Below are positions 27,230 to 36,320 of a stretch of DNA of 64,000 nt, one piece after another (positions within the stretch are counted from its first letter, which is position 1; every line of letters begins with the position of its first letter). Below the pieces are notes generated by a model. It was not told the origin of the DNA. It searched no databases and was given only the letters and a program-made list of their open reading frames with translations. This stretch comes from JADGRF01 sp036382515 (GTDB lineage Bacteria; Myxococcota_A; Polyangia; Polyangiales; JAFGIB01). The stretch is taken from positions 1 through 64,000 of the forward strand of contig DASVHQ010000009.1 in the NCBI GenBank assembly GCA_036382515.1, in the 5' to 3' direction. The position numbers and the translations under genes are program-made.

Positions 27230-27937
27230 GTGCAGAAGCTGACCCAGCGACAAGAGATGGTGCTGATGTACATCCAGTCCTCCATCACCGACCGCGGCTA
27301 CCCGCCGACGCTGCGCGAAATCGGCAACTTCATGGGGATCCGGAGCACCAACGGCGTGAACGACCACCTGCGCGCGCTCGAGCGTAAGGGCTACCTCACG
27401 CGCGAAGACATGAAGTCGCGCGCGCTGCGGCCAACGCAGCTGCACGCGCAGCTGCACGCGATTGAGGGCGGCAAGGGCAAGAACGGGCACGGCAGCAACG
27501 GCCACGGCGTGCTCGGTGCGAATGGCAGTGAACTCGATGACAACATGATCGAGATCCCCATCATCGGTCGCGTGGCAGCCGGCCTGCTCACCGAAGCCAT
27601 CGAGAGCCGTGAAGACACAGTGCACATCGACCGCATGCTGGTCGGCGGCGCGCGCGATGTCTTCGGCCTGCGCGTAAAGGGCGAGTCGATGATCAACGCC
27701 GGCATCCACGACGGCGACTATGTGTTCGTGAAGAAGCAGATCGAGGCGCGCCGTGGCGAGATCGTGGTTGCGCTCGTCGGCGAAGAAGCCACCTGCAAGT
27801 ACTATTATCCGGAGTCCGACCGCGTGCGCCTGGTGCCCGCGAACGAGCGCATGACCGACATCGTGATCCACAAGGACGACTGGCGTTCCACGCACATCCT
27901 CGGCGTGGTCGTCGGCGTGTACCGCAAGCTGAACTAG
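27230..27937 (+). CDS. lexA: LexA SOS repressor
   Basis: GTG 27230, with GAGG 7 nt upstream, gives 235 residues beginning (M)QKLTQRQEMVLMYIQSSI. The winged HTH is YPPTLREIGNFMGIRSTNGV. A Gly/Asn/His-rich linker (about residues 78-100, longer than in E. coli) joins it to the peptidase: cleavage site Ala117-Gly118 in GRVAAGLL, nucleophile Ser153 in GESM and Lys190 in ATCKYYY. It represses DNA-damage genes and self-cleaves with RecA. A second lexA is 17 kb away in the window. Confidence 0.95.
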   Translation: MQKLTQRQEMVLMYIQSSITDRGYPPTLREIGNFMGIRSTNGVNDHLRALERKGYLTREDMKSRALRPTQLHAQLHAIEGGKGKNGHGSNGHGVLGANGSELDDNMIEIPIIGRVAAGLLTEAIESREDTVHIDRMLVGGARDVFGLRVKGESMINAGIHDGDYVFVKKQIEARRGEIVVALVGEEATCKYYYPESDRVRLVPANERMTDIVIHKDDWRSTHILGVVVGVYRKLN

Positions 27938-27968
27938 CGCGCCGCGCGCTGAGCCGGCAGGAGCGGTC

Positions 27969-28112
27969 GTGGCCAAGCTGTTCCGCTGGGACATCATGGA
28001 CACGCTCGTGCGCGATCCGTTCTTCACGCACCTGCCGGGCTTCAGCGACGAAGAGCGCAGCAAGACGCGCGACTCGTTCGGCGACCATGGCCGCGGCACG
28101 AGCACTCGATGA
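27969..28112 (+). pseudogene. HAD-family hydrolase, N-terminal remnant
   Basis: GTG 27969 opens a 47-codon frame whose first 35 residues (LFRWDIMDTLVRDPFFTHL) look like the start of a HAD hydrolase, with the nucleophile Asp8 and Asp11-Thr12-Leu of DxMDTLV. Similarity ends near 28080, where sequence continues as the tail of an acyl-CoA dehydrogenase in another frame. The rest of the HAD gene is missing, so this is a deletion remnant. Conserved fragment assignments are by eye. Confidence 0.6.
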
Positions 28113-28332
28113 AGCCCATCCCGAGGCCGAGGCGCTCGTGTGCCTCGCAAAAGCACGCTGCTCGGATACCTACACCTGGGTCGCGAACGAAGCGGTGCAA
28201 CTGCACGGGGGCATCGGCATGACCGACGAGCACGAGATCGGCTTCTTCATGAAGCACGCGCGCGCTTGCGAGCTCAGCTTCGGCGATGCAGCTCACCACC
28301 GCGAGCGCTACGCACGCCTCCACGGCTACTGA
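28087..28332 (+). pseudogene. Acyl-CoA dehydrogenase, C-terminal remnant
   Basis: The 81-residue frame ends with RALDEAHPEAEALVCLAKAR, then QLHGGIGMTDEHEIGFFMKH and FGDAAHHRERYARLHGY. These are the FAD-contacting QxHGGxG motif and the terminal helix of an acyl-CoA dehydrogenase, which normally needs about 380 residues. Everything upstream is lost at the junction with the HAD remnant near 28085. It is a different dehydrogenase from the broken one at 29460, whose own C-terminus is missing. Confidence 0.75.
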
Positions 28333-28440
28333 AGCCAGATACGCGCACGCCTGCGCATTGACCCTGCGCGCGCACGCGCTGTACAAGCCATGACCCGGCC
28401 GCCGCGTACGCGGCCGCCCGCACCAAGGAGCCCGTCTGCG

Positions 28441-29427
28441 ATGAAAGCGATGCTGTGCAAAGCCTTTGGCCCGCCCGAAAGCTTGGTGCTCGAAGAGCAA
28501 CCGTCGAAGCCCCTCGGCCCCGGCCAGGTCCGCATCGCCGTCCACGCAGCCGGTGTGAATTTCCCTGATGTGCTGATGATCCAGGGGAAGTACCAGTTCA
28601 AGCCGCCCTTCCCGTTCGCACCGGGCGCCGAGGTCGCGGGCGAAGTCGTGGAGGTCGCCCCCGACGTGACCAGCGTGCAGAAGGGCGAGCGCGTGATGGC
28701 GATGATCGGCGCCGGAGGTTTCGCCGACGAGGCCATTGCAGCCGCCGTTAGCTGCATGCAACTACCCAAGAGCATGGACTACGTCGTCGCGGCCGGGTTT
28801 TCCATGACCTACGGCACCAGCTATTACGCCTTGGTACAGCGGGCCCAACTCAAGTCAGGCGAGGTACTGCTCGTGCACGGGGCCGCCGGCGGGGTCGGCA
28901 CCGCCGCCATCGACCTCGGCAAGAAGCTCGGCGCTAAGATCATCGCGACTGGCGGCAGCGATGACAAGCTCGCGCGCATCGCCAAACATTACGGACTCGA
29001 GCACACGATCAACTACCAGACCGAGCCCGCATGGAAGGACAGGGTCAAGGCGATCACCGCAGGCCGGGGAGCAGACGTGGTCTACGACGCCGTGGGCGGA
29101 GACCTGCTCGAGAGCTCGCTACGCTGCGTCAACTGGAACAGCCGCGTGCTCGTGATCGGCTTCGCCGGCGGCGAGATCCCGAAGATTCCGGCGAACCTGG
29201 TGCTGCTCAAGGGCGCATCGCTCATCGGCGTGTTCTGGGGCGCATGGCTGGGACGCGAGCCGCAGGTCAACCGCGCAAACTTCCAGACCATGTTCGAGTG
29301 GTACGAAGCGGGCACGCTCAAGCCCATCGTCTCGCACACCTTCCCGATCGAGCGCGCAGCAGACGCACTCAACTGCGTGATCCGGCGCGAAGTCGTCGGT
29401 AAGTGCGTCATCACGACCGGCCGTTGA
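28441..29427 (+). CDS. Zinc-independent NADPH:quinone oxidoreductase (MDR family)
   Basis: A complete 328-residue medium-chain reductase. It begins MKAMLCKAFGPPESLVLEEQ and carries the GroES-like motif VHAAGVNFPDVLMIQGKYQF and the dinucleotide-binding LLVHGAAGGVGTAAIDLGKK. Structural-zinc cysteines are absent, as in quinone oxidoreductases. AAGGAG lies 12 nt before the ATG. It is the only intact gene between broken acyl-CoA dehydrogenase pieces; such reductases often accompany ACAD10/11-type dehydrogenases in fatty or hydroxy-acid catabolic clusters. Confidence 0.88.
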   Translation: MKAMLCKAFGPPESLVLEEQPSKPLGPGQVRIAVHAAGVNFPDVLMIQGKYQFKPPFPFAPGAEVAGEVVEVAPDVTSVQKGERVMAMIGAGGFADEAIAAAVSCMQLPKSMDYVVAAGFSMTYGTSYYALVQRAQLKSGEVLLVHGAAGGVGTAAIDLGKKLGAKIIATGGSDDKLARIAKHYGLEHTINYQTEPAWKDRVKAITAGRGADVVYDAVGGDLLESSLRCVNWNSRVLVIGFAGGEIPKIPANLVLLKGASLIGVFWGAWLGREPQVNRANFQTMFEWYEAGTLKPIVSHTFPIERAADALNCVIRREVVGKCVITTGR

Positions 29428-29459
29428 TCGACCGCGAACCACAAATCAGGGAGAACGCC

Positions 29460-30588
29460 GTGAGCTTCGAGATCTCCGCCAAAGCCAGTGACCTGCACGC
29501 TCGCCTACTCGAGTTCGCCGTGAACGAGTGTCTGCCGGCGGAGGCAGTGTTCGCTGCCCAGCTGCAGACCAGCGCCGACCGCTGGCAACCCGTTCCGATC
29601 ATCGAGGACCTCAAGAAGCGCGCGAAGTCCCTCAGGCTATGGAACCTGTTACTGCCCGAGAGCGAGCGCGGCGCCGGCCTCACCAACCGGCAGTACGCAC
29701 CCATCCATGTGCGAGATCATGGGCCACTACTCGCTCGCGGCCGAAGCCACGAACTGTTCCGCTCCCGACACAGGGAACATGGAGGTGCTGGAGCGCTATG
29801 GCACTGCCGAGCACAAGAAGCGGTGGCTCGAGCCTCTGCTAGCCGGTGAGATCCGCTCGGCGTTCTGCATGACCGAACCCGACGTCGCATCGTCGGACGC
29901 GACCAACATCCAGTCGACCATCCTGCGCGACGGCGATCACTACGTGATCAACGGCCGCAAGTGGTGGTCGTCCGGTGCCGGCGACCCGCGCTGCAGGATC
30001 TTCGTGTTCATGGGCAAGACCGACCCGAGTGCCCCACGGCGCTCGCAACAGTCGATGATCCTGGTTCGGCGCGACGCGCCGGGAGTCACCATCAAACGCA
30101 TGCTCAACGTGTTCGGCTACGATCACGCCCCGCACGGCCACGGCGAGATCGAGTTCAAGAACGTGCGGGTCCCAGCATCCAACCTCTTGCTCGGCGAGGG
30201 ACGAGGCTTCGAGATCGCACAAGGGCGATTGGGACCCGGTCGCATCCACCATTGCATGCGCACCATCGGCGTGGCCGAACGCGCGCTGGCTCTGCTCTGC
30301 AAGCGTGCGCAGTCCCGCATCGCGTTCGGGCAGAAGCTCTCGGAGATGGGCTCGGTGCGACAAGACATCGCCAAGTCGCGCATGGAGATCGACCAAGCGC
30401 GCCTGTTGACGATGCACGCGGCGCGACACATGGACCAGGTCGGCAACAAGGAGGCTCGCACCGAGATCGCGTTCGCTCTTGCCACGGCCTTTCCACGGCA
30501 TCGCCAAGGTTTGCGCCCTCACGGTGACGTCTGCACGCCTGCGGGCAGCACTTGCTCGCACACGCTGTGTTTCGGCAGCGACTTCTGA
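29460..30588 (+). pseudogene. Acyl-CoA dehydrogenase (ACAD11-like), frameshifted and 3'-truncated
   Basis: GTG 29460 (GGGAGA upstream) starts a frame that runs through LPESERGAGLTNRQYAPI and is then broken near 29705. The family continues one base later as CEIMGHYSLAAEATNCSAPD, so a single extra nucleotide is likely. The second frame keeps ERYGTAEHKKRWLEPLLAGE, FCMTEPDVASSDATN, GRKWWSSGAGD and the catalytic-domain start. Similarity ends near 30490, without the terminal helices and QxHGGxG motif, and the sequence then runs into the 3' end of the convergent anti-sigma gene. Probably non-functional. Confidence 0.75.
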
Positions 30589-31226
30589 TCGGTGAGAGAC
30601 CTACGGTCGAGCGTGCCGCCGTCATCGAAGACGGCGCACACCAGCGCGGGGTCTTGGCCATCGAACGCGAAGGCGCCTGGCACGCTCAGCTGATTGCCGC
30701 AGCGTTCGAGCGGCAGCGGCGCCACGGGGAAGAAGGCGCGACCCCTTTGATAGACGACGATCTGGACGCTTCCGAGCTGCGTGGGCGGACAGGTGATTTG
30801 TGCTTTGAAGCGGTCGCCCACCGCGAAGTGGGTGGGTGCGAGCAACTCGCCGCGGCTGCCCATGCGCACGAGCCCAAGGGCGAGGTCGCCGCCGCGGACG
30901 TGCATACGCGACGCAGGCGGCTCTAGCCCAGGACCCACAGGCGAAGGCGCGTGCACCACCAACACCAGGAGCGCAGCTGCTGCAACTGCGAGCCCAGCGA
31001 ATGCGAAACCAAAACGTGGGGCTGCGCGGACCTGCGGCGAACGCGGCAGCACCTGCGGCAGCGGGAGCAGCTCGATGACCTCCGCGGTCTGGGCATAGTA
31101 AGCCCTGCACGTGTGACACACGTCGAGGTGGTCATCGACGGCGCGACGGTCAGCGACAGAGAGCTCGTTCAAGCGGCGGCGCTCGAGCACCAAGTAGGAA
31201 AGTGGCTGAGCTATACAACGATTCAT
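30519..31226 (-). CDS. Putative anti-sigma factor with zinc-finger-like N-terminus
   Basis: A 235-residue protein. The N-terminal VADRRAVDDHLDVCHTCRAY contains the HxxxCxxC of anti-sigma zinc fingers, a membrane helix follows at about residues 72-91 (FGFAFAGLAVAAAALLVLVV), and the C-terminal 130 residues are extracytoplasmic. It starts inside the stop codon of the sigma gene (4-nt overlap), the classic cotranslation of sigma and anti-sigma. It is the last gene of the four-gene caspase operon. Confidence 0.8.
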   Translation of the reverse strand: MNRCIAQPLSYLVLERRRLNELSVADRRAVDDHLDVCHTCRAYYAQTAEVIELLPLPQVLPRSPQVRAAPRFGFAFAGLAVAAAALLVLVVHAPSPVGPGLEPPASRMHVRGGDLALGLVRMGSRGELLAPTHFAVGDRFKAQITCPPTQLGSVQIVVYQRGRAFFPVAPLPLERCGNQLSVPGAFAFDGQDPALVCAVFDDGGTLDRRSLTDQKSLPKHSVCEQVLPAGVQTSP

Positions 31227-31696
31227 GGCGCGCCCTCCTCGCTCGCGGCGATCCCCGCAACCACGGTCTCGACCGCTGCCAGGTATTTGCCGATCGTTTT
31301 GCGGCTCTTGCCCATGACCTCGGCGATCTCCTCCTGCGAGAAGTCATCCACGTAGCGATACACGAGCAGCTCCAGTTGCTCGGCATCGAGCGCGTGCGAG
31401 AGCTTGAACAGGAGATCGAGCTCGATCACTCGGTCTTCACAATTCGTGCGCGCCGGCAGCACGAGCGCCGCGTCGCTGTGCTTGAGCAAACGCGCGTGCG
31501 TCGAGCGATCACGCAAGAGATTGAGGCAGCGGTTGGTCACGGCTCGGTACAGGTACGGAAGCTCGAAGCTCGTTTCGCCACGTTGCAACAGCTCGACGAA
31601 CAACGCCTGCACCACATCGCGCGCATCGTCGCGATTACGCAGGATTCGTTCTGCTTTGCGCACCAGCGCGGAGCCATAGCGAAGGTACGCCTCCAT
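31223..31696 (-). CDS. ECF-type RNA polymerase sigma factor
   Basis: A 157-residue sigma-70 family protein. Region 2 is visible as LVRKAERILRNRDDARDVVQ and ALFVELLQRGE, and region 4 as LLVYRYVDDFSQEEIAEVMG with the HTH IAEVMGKSRKTIGKYL. It starts 3 nt after the stop codon of the Cys-rich lipoprotein gene. Together with the overlapping anti-sigma gene it probably controls this operon or an envelope-stress regulon. No target promoter was identified. Confidence 0.88.
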   Translation of the reverse strand: MEAYLRYGSALVRKAERILRNRDDARDVVQALFVELLQRGETSFELPYLYRAVTNRCLNLLRDRSTHARLLKHSDAALVLPARTNCEDRVIELDLLFKLSHALDAEQLELLVYRYVDDFSQEEIAEVMGKSRKTIGKYLAAVETVVAGIAASEEGAP

Positions 31697-31699
31697 GGA

Positions 31700-32740
31700 T
31701 CAGCTGCAGATGCCGGCCGTCACGATGAAGTTGAAACAGCCGAGGCACAACGAGATGTGGGCATCGCAGGGCTCGTCGAGGCATTCGCGACCTGCTCCGT
31801 CGCACTGGCCGCTCTCGCAATCGTCTGCACTCGTGCACAGCGCGCCCTTGGGTCTAGTGTGGTCTCCGGGCGCGCACAGCTTTGGCAGCGGCTGTGAAAC
31901 CGGCACGCCGGTGCTCGCAGCAGCGGCCTCGTCCGCTGGATAGTCACAGCTTGAAGCAGCGGCACAACCGGACCCGTCACAGCATTCCGAACAGGCACCT
32001 GCGCAGCACACGCCGGTCTCACACTCGACGTCGCGTCCGCAGTGCGCGCCGAATGCGACGCTTCCGGCTGCCGCGCAAGCGTGCACGTCGTGATATGCGG
32101 CCCACTCAGGTGCGCACAGTTCACCAGCGCCGCAGTCCTTGTCCTCGGCGCAGCCCTGACACAGCCCGGACGAGCACAGACCAAGCTTGCACTCCTCGGC
32201 TTTCTCGCACAGCGCACCGAGCGGCCTGCCAACAGTCACGACGGGCACAGCGGTGCAACTCATCCCGTCGACCGCGCGCAGCTTGGCGAGAATCGCCGTG
32301 CCGGTTCCCTGCTTGCGCACGATGAAGCGCACGCCTTTGTACCAACTGGGTGGCGTGATGAAGAAATGCTTGGGAGCAAAGTCGCTGGGCAGAAGACGTT
32401 CGCTCCAGTCGATCGTGCCATCGTCATCGAAGTCCAGCTCGACGAACATCTTGGCGTGGTCATCGACTTTGGCGATCATCGAGAAGTCGAAGCAGTGGCT
32501 GCGCTGGTCAGCGGTCGCGTTCAGCTGCGTCAGGCGCGCACCATTGCTCTCGAACGACACCGCGTAGTCGTCGGTGTGCCAGGTGCCGACACGCGCGATC
32601 TTGCCTGCTACTTCCCAGCCACAGGGCCGATCGCCACACCAGCGATCGACCAGCGGGTTACGAATCAGGTCGGCGTTCTGGCAAGCGCCCAGCAAGAGCG
32701 CGCACGCGAACAGGCGGAGAATACGTTGTGCTTGTGTCAT
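31700..32740 (-). CDS. Cys-rich secreted lipoprotein (dickkopf-like repeats)
   Basis: A 346-residue protein whose signal peptide ends in LLLGAC (Cys20). Residues 30-175 form a beta domain, possibly ligand-binding (VELDFDDDGTIDWSERLLPS contains a calcium-type DxDxDG loop). The C-terminal half has repeated six-cysteine units of the form GALCEKAEECKLGLCSSGLC and GAHCGRDVECETGVCCAGAC, common in Myxococcota surface proteins. It follows the caspase gene by 4 nt and precedes the sigma gene by 3 nt, so it is cotranslated with both. Confidence 0.8.
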   Translation of the reverse strand: MTQAQRILRLFACALLLGACQNADLIRNPLVDRWCGDRPCGWEVAGKIARVGTWHTDDYAVSFESNGARLTQLNATADQRSHCFDFSMIAKVDDHAKMFVELDFDDDGTIDWSERLLPSDFAPKHFFITPPSWYKGVRFIVRKQGTGTAILAKLRAVDGMSCTAVPVVTVGRPLGALCEKAEECKLGLCSSGLCQGCAEDKDCGAGELCAPEWAAYHDVHACAAAGSVAFGAHCGRDVECETGVCCAGACSECCDGSGCAAASSCDYPADEAAAASTGVPVSQPLPKLCAPGDHTRPKGALCTSADDCESGQCDGAGRECLDEPCDAHISLCLGCFNFIVTAGICS

Positions 32741-32744
32741 GGCA

Positions 32745-34568
32745 TCAATTCCAAGTCCGAAGCCGAAGACCAACCAGCGTCTCGAAACCGCCGGTGTCGT
32801 GCGTCTCACCCAACGCGTTCTGCAGCACGGGCGCGTAGCTGAAGCGCTCTTCCACCATGAAGCCCAGGTACTCCAAGGGCATGACTTCAAAGCCGATGCC
32901 GGCGAAGACGTGGTAGCCCGTGAAGCTTTGATTGACGCGCCTCGTGGTCGTGCTGCGGTCGTCGAGGCTCGTGTTCTGGTCGGCAAAGGCCGATTCAGCG
33001 ACGATGGCGTCGAAGGTGGTCCAGGTGAATGAAGGCCCCCCACCCGCGCGAGCGAATAAGTTCAGCTGACGCAACTCACCGAAACCCCAGTCCGCTTGCG
33101 CCCAGAGGCCGAGCGCCGTGCTCGTGTACTTGAAGGTCTGATCTGCGCTGCCATCCGTGCGTGCGTACCTCGCGCCATCCAAGTTCGCGTACGAGAGCCC
33201 GAGCACGAGGAAGGGCTTCACGCGATAGCCGAGGCCGATGTTGTAGCGCACCAGGTCGCTCGATTTCTCCATGAAGCCGAAGTCACCGAGGCGGTGCGAA
33301 TAGCTATCGTCGCGCTGGGGACCCGCGGCGATTCCCGCCAGCAACTCGATGACGAAACCTTCGTCTCCGCCCTTGGAGCGTAGCTTGGGCGGCGGCCCCC
33401 ACCGCACGATCCGCAGCCGGTAGCGCCCACTGTCGCTGCCGCCGCCCTTAGCTGCAGATACCGCCGCGACACTCTGCGTGCACAGCTCTCCGGTCAGCGT
33501 CGTCACGGTGTGGGACACGAGCTTCAGCGTGCAGCGATAGACCTTGCTGGCTTGCCGCAAGGTCGCCGCGTAATCCCCGGAGGGAAGCGCAAGCTCCAGG
33601 GGCTGGCCGCGCACCTTTTCGATCTCGGCCAGGGGCGTCCAACTCGGCAAGCTCTGCACCAGCACGCGCGCATTCAGGTTGGCTGGCAAGCGTACGCGCG
33701 CATCGGCGTCCCCCGGGTGCGTGAGGTCGAGGTCGCCCTTGCCCTTGAGGCTCGTTTCGAGCGTGGCGTGCTGCTCGCCTACTTGAGTCGCGGCCGTGGT
33801 CGCGAGTGTACGGTTGTAAGCGTATTGGTAGGCTTCCGACAACGTCACTTGCCCATCGCCGTTCTGATCACCCGCGCCACGCAGCCCCGCGAGCCAATGA
33901 TGGGTGAAGTAGCCAGCCTTGAGCTCATCGGACTCTTGGCTCAGCTCGCGCCCACTGCTGGAAGCGATCACCACCATGCCCTCCGTGTCCAAACGCTGCA
34001 CGGAGTTGAAGGAGAAGTCCGTCGCGGCATCCGCGCCCTTCACTCGCGAGAATGCACCGCTCTGGCAAGCATCGAGCACGACCACCGAGACCGTGGCCGG
34101 CATGGCGGCGAGCTGCGCGCGCAGATCCGCGAGCGGCAGCTGCTCGGAGCCGAGGTTCAGCGCATCGGCGCGTGCGTGCCCGGAGTAGTAGAAGTAGAAG
34201 CGCGTCGGCTCGCCGCGCGAAGCGTGCGCCGCGAGCAACCCCCGGATGCCGTCGATGGCGGCCTGCAACTGCGCCGCCGTTGGCTGCAGGAGCCGCGTGA
34301 TCTGAGCGGCCGGAACACCGCCGAGCGTCGTCCAGACTTCAGCCACGCGTTGCGCGTCTTGCTCGGCGTAACGCAACGAGCCCTGCCCGGGCCCGCCAGT
34401 ATTGGTGCCCACGACCAGCGCATAGCGACCGAGCGTCTGGTCGACGGCCGCGTCTTGCGTGGTTGGCGGCGCGCTTGGTGGCTGGTCGGCGCGCACCGAC
34501 GCAGGCGAGCCCGGCACGCTCACGGCCAAGAGGAGGGAACTCGAGATGATACGAAGCCAAGGCCTCAT
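32745..34568 (-). CDS. Caspase-family (C14) protein with EF-hand loop and C-terminal beta-barrel
   Basis: 607 residues from ATG 34568 (GGAG 7 nt upstream). A signal peptide (1-27) leads into a caspase-fold domain: RYALVVGTNTGGPGQGSLRY, catalytic His131 in FYYSGHARAD and Cys168 in VVLDACQSGAF. DQNGDGQVTLSE at 234-245 is a canonical 12-residue EF-hand loop. About 295-370 is a PEGA-like segment (LPSGDYAATLR). From about 395 the protein reads as a beta-barrel (GLGYRVKPFLVLGLSYAN; FTGYHVFAGIGFEVMP). Export and outer-membrane anchoring are predicted, placing a caspase domain on the envelope. First gene of a four-gene operon. Confidence 0.82.
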   Translation of the reverse strand: MRPWLRIISSSLLLAVSVPGSPASVRADQPPSAPPTTQDAAVDQTLGRYALVVGTNTGGPGQGSLRYAEQDAQRVAEVWTTLGGVPAAQITRLLQPTAAQLQAAIDGIRGLLAAHASRGEPTRFYFYYSGHARADALNLGSEQLPLADLRAQLAAMPATVSVVVLDACQSGAFSRVKGADAATDFSFNSVQRLDTEGMVVIASSSGRELSQESDELKAGYFTHHWLAGLRGAGDQNGDGQVTLSEAYQYAYNRTLATTAATQVGEQHATLETSLKGKGDLDLTHPGDADARVRLPANLNARVLVQSLPSWTPLAEIEKVRGQPLELALPSGDYAATLRQASKVYRCTLKLVSHTVTTLTGELCTQSVAAVSAAKGGGSDSGRYRLRIVRWGPPPKLRSKGGDEGFVIELLAGIAAGPQRDDSYSHRLGDFGFMEKSSDLVRYNIGLGYRVKPFLVLGLSYANLDGARYARTDGSADQTFKYTSTALGLWAQADWGFGELRQLNLFARAGGGPSFTWTTFDAIVAESAFADQNTSLDDRSTTTRRVNQSFTGYHVFAGIGFEVMPLEYLGFMVEERFSYAPVLQNALGETHDTGGFETLVGLRLRTWN

Positions 34569-34740
34569 GAAAGTGCTCCATGCAGCAGCGGTCTCTCGGA
34601 AGACACGCGAGCCCCGAGAAAATGGGAAGCGGCCGCCCAACAATCCGCTTGGGCGTCGGCGCAGCCTATCCCAGCTCGACCAGCCCGCGTGGCCCGCTTG
34701 ACCATCGAGATACGGGTGTGTATGTGAAAGAGATGCGCGA

Positions 34741-35050
34741 TCAAAGCGCTGCACCGAGCAGTCGAAGCACGGGCTTGCCGGCCGACGGGCCCAAGAGCTG
34801 CTGCCCCAGCGCCGAGGCCTCGTAGCAAGCGTGCAGCGCGGCTTGTCCGACGGGCTGTGCGTCGCGCTTGGAGTCGCCGCCTTCGTGCTCATCGACGTAT
34901 CGACCGTGCTTGCGCAGCACCCGCTCACCCCTTCGGGTGTCACGAAGCGCGTCGATGCGCGCAGCGACACGCTCGGCGAGCTCCTGCGCCTCGGCCACCG
35001 AGGGCTCGGGCAGCGGCAGAAAGCGCGGTGCGCCGCCGTCACGCAAAGAC
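34741..35050 (-). pseudogene. IS91-type transposase internal fragment
   Basis: About 100 residues in one frame, LRDGGAPRFLPLPEPSVAEA then RKHGRYVDEHEGGDSKRDAQ and EASALGQQLLGPSAGKPVLR, resemble the central part of Y2/IS91-type transposases. Both the catalytic Tyr region and the N-terminal zinc-binding part are absent. The upstream edge abuts the headless ATPase gene near 35050-35095; the downstream edge ends at a chance stop. No terminal repeats or ori/ter ends were found. Confidence 0.55.
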
Positions 35051-35089
35051 GGGCTTTCGGCTTGGTCGATCGGAGAAGAAGCTCTCTCG

Positions 35090-36121
35090 GGGTTTCGCGC
35101 TGCGATTTCCATTCGCGTCATCACGCCGGGTGCGACCGCTGGTGAGATGCTGCATGTGCTCTCGTCGCTCGAACGCCGGTCATCGCGCTGGGACACGGAT
35201 GTGGAGAGCGCGCGTGCGGCGTTGAGCGCGGCGGTGTCTTTGCTACTGCGCTTGCTCGGGCGCGATCCCGATCCTGCGAAGAGTCGCGAGCACGTGCTCT
35301 TGTCGGTACTCGCCGAACGGCGCTTGCTTGCCGGGCAATCGGCGGAACTTGGTGCGCTACTGCATGACCTTGCGGGGCCGCCGCTCTCGCACATTGGCGC
35401 GCTCGAGATCGATGATTTCATGGCCAAGCACCAGCGCAAGGAGCTGGCCGCGGCTCTGAACACGCTGCTCGCGTCACCGACGTTTGCGAGTTGGCGGCAA
35501 GGGCTCACACTCGACATCGCGGAGTGGATGAAGAACGATGGGCCGACCACGCCGGTCACCATCGTGAGTGTCGCGCATCTCGACGACGAAGAGCGTGCGC
35601 TCGTGCTCGGCGTGCTCTTGGAGGAGGTGCTGTCTTGGGTGCGCGCCCTACCCGGCTCGCAACGCTTGCGAGGTCTCGTGGTGTTCGACGAGGTCTACGG
35701 CTTCCTTCCGCCGCATCCCAACAACCCTCCCACCAAGCGGCCGCTGGTGGCGTTGATGAAGCAAGCCCGTGCCTTCGGTGTGGGCGTGGTGGTCGCCACG
35801 CAGAACCCGATGGACCTCGACTACCGCGCGCTGAGCAACGCCGGCTTGTGGTGCATGGGGAGGTTGCAGACCGATGCCGACCGAGCGCGCGTGGTGGAGA
35901 GCATCGCGGGCAGCGAAGAGGGCGGTGGAGGCGATGCCGCCTCGGAGCTCACGCAGGTTCTCAAGCGGCTAGCGCCACGGTGGTTTCTCGTTCGCAACGC
36001 GCACCTGCCGGAGCAAACGCTGCTGCTGCAGCCGCGCTGGACGATGTCATTCATGCGCGGGCCCATGACGCGCTGGGAGATCCAAGAGGCCAGAAGGCTC
36101 ACGCGACGCCTGGCGAGCTGA
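35090..36121 (+). pseudogene. HerA/DUF87-type ATPase, N-terminus deleted
   Basis: From about 35090 to the stop at 36121 there are about 340 residues of a HerA-like ATPase of the DUF853 kind: SREHVLLSVLAERRLLAGQS, FMAKHQRKELAAALNTLLAS, Walker B GLVVFDEVYGFLPPHPNNPP, ARAFGVGVVVATQNPMDLDY and the arginine-rich MGRLQTDADRAR. The P-loop part, normally about 250 residues upstream, is missing, replaced by the IS91-type fragment. With no plausible start codon or Walker A it should be inactive. Confidence 0.75.
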
Positions 36122-36320
36122 GCAGGTAGGTCAGGCAGGTACAGGAGATCGATCGCCACACGACGTGGGGCTTGCGTGGCACCCGCCGGAGATGGCCGCG
36201 TTCCGTGCAGGCAAGCGCGACTTCGTGATGCTCGCCGAGTTGGTCGAAGTCGCGAATGGGCAAGGCCGCGTTGATGAGCCTCCCCGAGTTTCTCCACCAG
36301 CAGGACGGCGCGCGTGCTGG

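Noticed and set aside
34831..35145. Plus-strand frame MQRGLSDGLCVALG...
   Set aside because: It lies opposite the IS91-type transposase fragment, whose minus-strand frame gives the recognisable protein.
36122..36320. Small open frames between the truncated ATPase and the palindrome
   Set aside because: Several frames are open, but none has a ribosome site or recognisable motif; coding status not supported.
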